Under the pieces are notes generated by a model. That model did no database searches and was not told the DNA's origin. It worked only from the letters and a program-made list of their open reading frames with translations. From the NCBI GenBank assembly GCA_045226255.1, contig JBGVCG010000029.1, positions 15,836 through 79,835 of the forward strand: a DNA stretch of 64,000 nt, written 5' to 3'. How positions within the stretch are numbered: the stretch's first letter is position 1; every line of letters begins with the position of its first letter. The position numbers and the translations under genes are program-made. This stretch comes from UBA1181 sp045226255 (lineage in GTDB: Bacteria; Bacteroidota; Bacteroidia; Bacteroidales; Paludibacteraceae). This document shows, one piece after another, positions 61,771 to 64,000 of this stretch.

Positions 61771-62331
61771 TTAGTCTTCGACGTATTTGAACTCGTGGAT
61801 GTTCATCCAGAAGTCTTCGCCTTGCTCCTCGGCGTATTCGTCGATGGCGGCTTGGATCTCCTCCTCGGTTTCACCGCTGGCGTTGATGCCGAACTTGTCA
61901 CGGAGGTAGTCGCAGGCGTCCTTGGCGTTCGAGAAGTATTCGTATACGTCGTCACTGTCCAAGAGGAACCGTTCCGGGAAGTAATCGCCCGTCATGTCGT
62001 TCGTGAAGAAGACGTCGCATCCGGGTTCCTCCTCGCGGTAGTAGACCTTAATGCTCGGGTACTTCTTCTCGATGCTTATCCTGAAGCCTTCCTGTTCGCA
62101 CCAAGCCGTGTCTTGGTCGATGGTGAGCTTTCCTTCACCGTCGTAGTCGAAGTAGGTGATGGTGCCGCGGGTCCTCAGTCCGCGTTTGTCGAGGTAGTCG
62201 AAATCGACGCCCATCGATTCCAACAGCGAATAGATGGTTGTATCTCCGTTCGCCTCCAATAGTTGGTGTAACTCACTCACTTCCTTCGGATCACCTACAC
62301 AGATGTAGGTTGTGCTGCATGTATTTGCCAT
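61771..62331 (-). CDS. hypothetical acidic protein, 186 aa
   Basis: Begins MANTCSTTYICVGDPKEVSE, recalling the ferredoxin-like start of YubB/DUF1281-type plasmid proteins. A two-strand region (RGTITYFDYDGEGKLTIDQ; SIKVYYREEEPGCDVFF) and an acidic helical C-terminus follow (ETEEEIQAAIDEYAEEQGED). No catalytic motif seen. It is strongly acidic. Its leader has a perfect GTCCCC-TTTC-GGGGAC hairpin (62350-62365). Confidence 0.6.
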   Translation of the reverse strand: MANTCSTTYICVGDPKEVSELHQLLEANGDTTIYSLLESMGVDFDYLDKRGLRTRGTITYFDYDGEGKLTIDQDTAWCEQEGFRISIEKKYPSIKVYYREEEPGCDVFFTNDMTGDYFPERFLLDSDDVYEYFSNAKDACDYLRDKFGINASGETEEEIQAAIDEYAEEQGEDFWMNIHEFKYVED

Positions 62332-62349
62332 AGTCGTCGTTTTATGGAA

Positions 62350-62365
62350 GTCCCCTTTCGGGGAC
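62350..62365 (-). promoter_or_regulatory. hairpin in the leader of the 186-aa gene
   Basis: GTCCCC-TTTC-GGGGAC, perfect six-bp stem about 20 nt before the ATG and 14 bp after the stop of the upstream SSB-like gene. It could be a weak terminator or an RNA element controlling translation. Confidence 0.45.
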
Positions 62366-62378
62366 CTCCTGGTTAATA

Positions 62379-62711
62379 TTAGTTGTTTTCCTTGGCGAGA
62401 TAAACCTTGGTTGCCGCATGAACCGTCTTGCTGTGCTTTTCTCCGTTCTTATCAACCCACTCTTCGGGTTTCATGAAGCCCTCCACCGTGACGAGGTTTC
62501 CTTTCTGGATAATCGTGAAGACCTTGTCGGCCTCCTCGTTCTTGCACCAGGTCTCGATGTCGAGTAGGGACGATACCCTTCTTTTATCTTCACCTGTCCC
62601 TTCAAGGCGTCCTATACTCAAGGCGAAGTGACATACGCTTGCTTTACCTAATGTACGGGGGTTAGACACTGCTACAATACCCGTTACTGCGAAATTGTTA
62701 GTTGCTTTCAT
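62379..62711 (-). CDS. second SSB-like OB-fold protein, 110 aa
   Basis: Pattern MKATNNFAVTGIVAVSNPRTLGKASVCHFALSIGR (in two strands), LLDIETWCKNEEADKVFTIIQKGNLVTVEGFMKPEEWVDKNGEKHSK matches a short SSB (OB strands 1-5). It lacks the acidic EEVPF-type tip of the 1877-2260 protein, so it may bind single strands without recruiting partners. A variant role, for example coating DNA in transfer, is possible. Leader GTTTAACTTCTTAAA, with an 87-bp repeat just upstream. Confidence 0.75.
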   Translation of the reverse strand: MKATNNFAVTGIVAVSNPRTLGKASVCHFALSIGRLEGTGEDKRRVSSLLDIETWCKNEEADKVFTIIQKGNLVTVEGFMKPEEWVDKNGEKHSKTVHAATKVYLAKENN

Positions 62712-62725
62712 AACATTTAAAATTT

Positions 62726-62812
62726 AAGAAGTTAAACAATCAATTTTTACGGTGCCCCAAAAGATCAGCAGGAGGCTGGCGGGCAAAGAGAACACCGGGA
62801 ATACTCTTTTTT
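62726..62812 (-). repeat. 87-bp repeat, copy 1: shared promoter-leader
   Basis: Matches 63914-64000 with two mismatches. On the leftward strand it has TTTG (62787-62784), an 18-bp spacer and ATCTTTTG (62765-62758), a weak promoter, then the GTTTAACTTCTT leader. It drives the SSB-like gene; copy 2 drives the 75-aa gene. Confidence 0.75.
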
Positions 62813-62900
62813 TTATGAGGGACGATGAAAAAAAGGAAGATTATCGGGAAGAGCCTATTTGCGGGCGTAGGGAAACGGAGCGGACCAGAAAACTGCGAAC

Positions 62901-62908
62901 TATCTTTG
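62901..62908 (+). promoter_or_regulatory. -7 box TATCTTTG of the large RNA candidate
   Basis: A perfect TAnnTTTG box reading rightward, with no protein gene downstream. No TTTG at 19 bp. Confidence 0.45.
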
Positions 62909-62912
62909 CGAC

Positions 62913-63640
62913 GGAAAAATATTGTGTATTGACTTCGCCCGAAAATTTGATGTGAAAGCGGCGGATGAAACAAGAAGCGGAGGGGTTGGCGTGTCCCACC
63001 CATTCGGGAAAATCGGGCAAGCGCACGGAAGCCTGACGGGAGCCATGGGACTGGAATATGAAGACTAAGGGTTCGGCCAGACATACGGGACCGCAAGGAC
63101 GTCGACGGGGTCAATTCCCAAGACCATTTAGGAAACAACGGTGGAGGAGAAATACCAAGGTGGATAGAGTGGGGAACGGATTCGGAAAAGCCATGGTTCG
63201 CCTGTGGCATCATACCGCCACCGCCAAGGATTCACAACCCATCAGGAGGGAACCACTAAAGAAAGGGGCTAATACCGGCTTATGGCGATTATACCTGGAG
63301 CGACATCGATGTGACGCGAAGGTCATGGGGCGTGGAGCATACTTGTATGGACGGAAGGGATATGCTGTCATGGTTCGGAATGTGGGTCACCGGCCGACGG
63401 CCTATAATGCGGATCGGGTCAGGCTAAAAGCCGTATATTCGGTGAAAACAGGGATGGCATGGGATAGAGATGCCGTATTTGCGTGGTTTTGTGAAGCAAA
63501 AACACCCTAACACGGCAGAAATATCATTGGGGACACGAAAGAGGCTTACCTGTTTGAAAGCCCACACTTGACCATGGGGGACCCGCGAATCCCGCGCATG
63601 ACGGACAACATTATCCGTCATCCCCGGATTCACGGAACCT
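62913..63640 (+). ncRNA. candidate large structured RNA, about 730 nt
   Basis: The rightward strand is purine-rich, has no convincing protein frame, and is full of hairpins and GNRA loops. Examples are GTCCCA/TGGGAC (62993 with 63046) enclosing CGGGC/GCCTG, CC-GCAA-GG, GGCAT/ATGCC, GTGGTTTTG/CAAAAACAC (63483-63505), GGCTT/AAGCC and GACGGA/TCCGTC (63600-63619). Several GGGAAA and CGGAAG pieces resemble loop and receptor parts. The TATCTTTG box at 62901 would start it near 62913. Size and look recall the large ornate RNAs (GOLLD, ROOL), but I cannot match it to either. The 3' end is not defined. Confidence 0.45.
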
Positions 63641-63671
63641 TTGGGAGACGGAGGCGGATGCTTTCAGTATA

Positions 63672-63899
63672 TCATTGCGTGATGTAATCAAGCGATTCGC
63701 GGCATTGGCCATCGCGCCTATCGAACGAGACAACCACGATGGTTTGTCCGAGCTCTTCGAGCGTCCTTCCAAGCCTTGCCTTCATCTTATCGGCAATCTC
63801 AATGGCCCTGTCGAGGTTCTTCGTCTTCAGAAGCCTCATTATCTTGGGGAGTCCAGGTTCGAACTCCGTCACTATCACATTGTAAGTTCTTGCTTCCAT
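63672..63899 (-). CDS. small hypothetical protein, 75 aa
   Basis: MEARTYNVIVTEFEPGLPKIMRLLK, then a basic helix (LDRAIEIADKMKARLGRTLEEL) and a strand (QTIVVVSFDRRDG): a beta-alpha-alpha-beta protein of ferredoxin-like size. No family recognised. Leader GTTTAACTTCTTTAAAC; promoter in the 87-bp repeat at 63914-64000. Confidence 0.55.
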   Translation of the reverse strand: MEARTYNVIVTEFEPGLPKIMRLLKTKNLDRAIEIADKMKARLGRTLEELGQTIVVVSFDRRDGQCRESLDYITQ

Positions 63900-63913
63900 A
63901 TCGCATTAGTTTA

Positions 63914-64000
63914 AAGAAGTTAAACAATCAATTTTTACGGTGCCCCAAAAGATCAGCAGGGAGCTGGCGGGCAAAGAGAACACCGGGAATACTCTTTTTT
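63914..64000 (-). repeat. 87-bp repeat, copy 2, cut by the window edge
   Basis: Second copy of the promoter-leader repeat of 62726-62812. It may continue beyond the window. Confidence 0.75.

Noticed and set aside
63400..63450. Group II intron domain V-like piece (AGCCGTAT..TCGGTGAAAAC)
   Set aside because: The similarity is short, the AGC/GTT catalytic triad pairing cannot be drawn well, and there is no reverse transcriptase frame nearby.
63058..63510. Rightward frame of 150 codons in the large RNA candidate
   Set aside because: Very basic, without secondary-structure pattern or family, and with no leader like its neighbours. Hairpins run straight through it, so a structured RNA explains the region better.
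1..64000. Insertion sequences, integrase or transposase genes
   Set aside because: Looked for DDE, HUH-transposase, tyrosine and serine recombinase motifs in the reading frames and saw none. The window looks like plasmid backbone rather than an integrated element, though one could lie outside.
1..64000. tRNA or rRNA genes
   Set aside because: No cloverleaf with a TTCGA-type T loop and CCA-compatible acceptor stem was found; the purine-rich 63 kb region does not fold as a tRNA array by eye.

Overview
The window reads as part of a large conjugative plasmid (or closely related conjugative element) of a Bacteroidales host. Four things point there: promoters of the Bacteroidetes type (TAnnTTTG -7 boxes, often with TTTG about 19 bp upstream), a full Bacteroides-type tra set (TraA/E/F/G/I/J/K/M/N/O families), a MobA/MobB/coupling-protein mobilisation set, and an SSB with the Bacteroidetes EEVPF tip. 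A Rep_3-type initiator beside a dense iteron array argues for a self-replicating plasmid. No integrase, rRNA or tRNA was recognised. A type IX secretion sorting domain on a giant surface protein suggests a host with T9SS (Prevotella/Porphyromonas-like rather than classical Bacteroides); this is inference.

Layout. 0-5 kb, leftward: the cut-off start of a secreted protein gene, small hypothetical genes, an RHH-like regulator with its own operator, ssb and a RadC-family protein. 4.9-5.04 kb, rightward: a small-RNA gene. 5-26.9 kb, leftward: Toprim primase, a 3335-residue methylase/helicase-like protein, two tandem paralogues, a DUF4099/DUF3945 coiled-coil protein, an XRE-like regulator, the coupling protein, relaxase and MobA. 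26.9-29.7 kb: candidate oriT, phased AT-rich repeats and a 1.4 kb iteron origin. 29.7-42 kb, rightward: rep and a 3565-residue T9SS adhesin. 42-43.9 kb, leftward: PcfJ/PcfK-like genes. 44.1-56.6 kb, rightward: the type IV secretion operon. 56.7-61.4 kb, rightward: an AbiEii-type toxin pair, a small protein and a topoisomerase. 61.4-64 kb: small leftward genes, a second SSB-like protein and a roughly 730-nt region that looks like a large structured RNA rather than protein.

Three signals tie distant parts together. (1) A leader TCTAACATTAAAA sits just before the start codon of many dispersed genes (radC, pcfK, topB, small hypotheticals; variants at mobA and others). The 4.95-5.04 kb small-RNA candidate carries its exact complement in a single-stranded stretch between two GNRA-capped hairpins, ahead of a strong terminator. 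I read this as a plasmid-encoded antisense RNA controlling a set of leaders. (2) The same 18-bp palindrome TTTGGGAAATATCCCAAA lies before the adhesin and before the pilin/T4SS genes. A 15/18 copy lies between the XRE-like regulator and the DUF3945 gene, and a half site precedes the coupling protein. This suggests one repressor for transfer and adhesion. (3) Three otherwise unrelated proteins end in the same tail, (K/R)xxLDFSE followed by a Lys-rich terminus, a possible transfer-apparatus signal.

All calls come from reading the sequence; no searches or folding programs were run.
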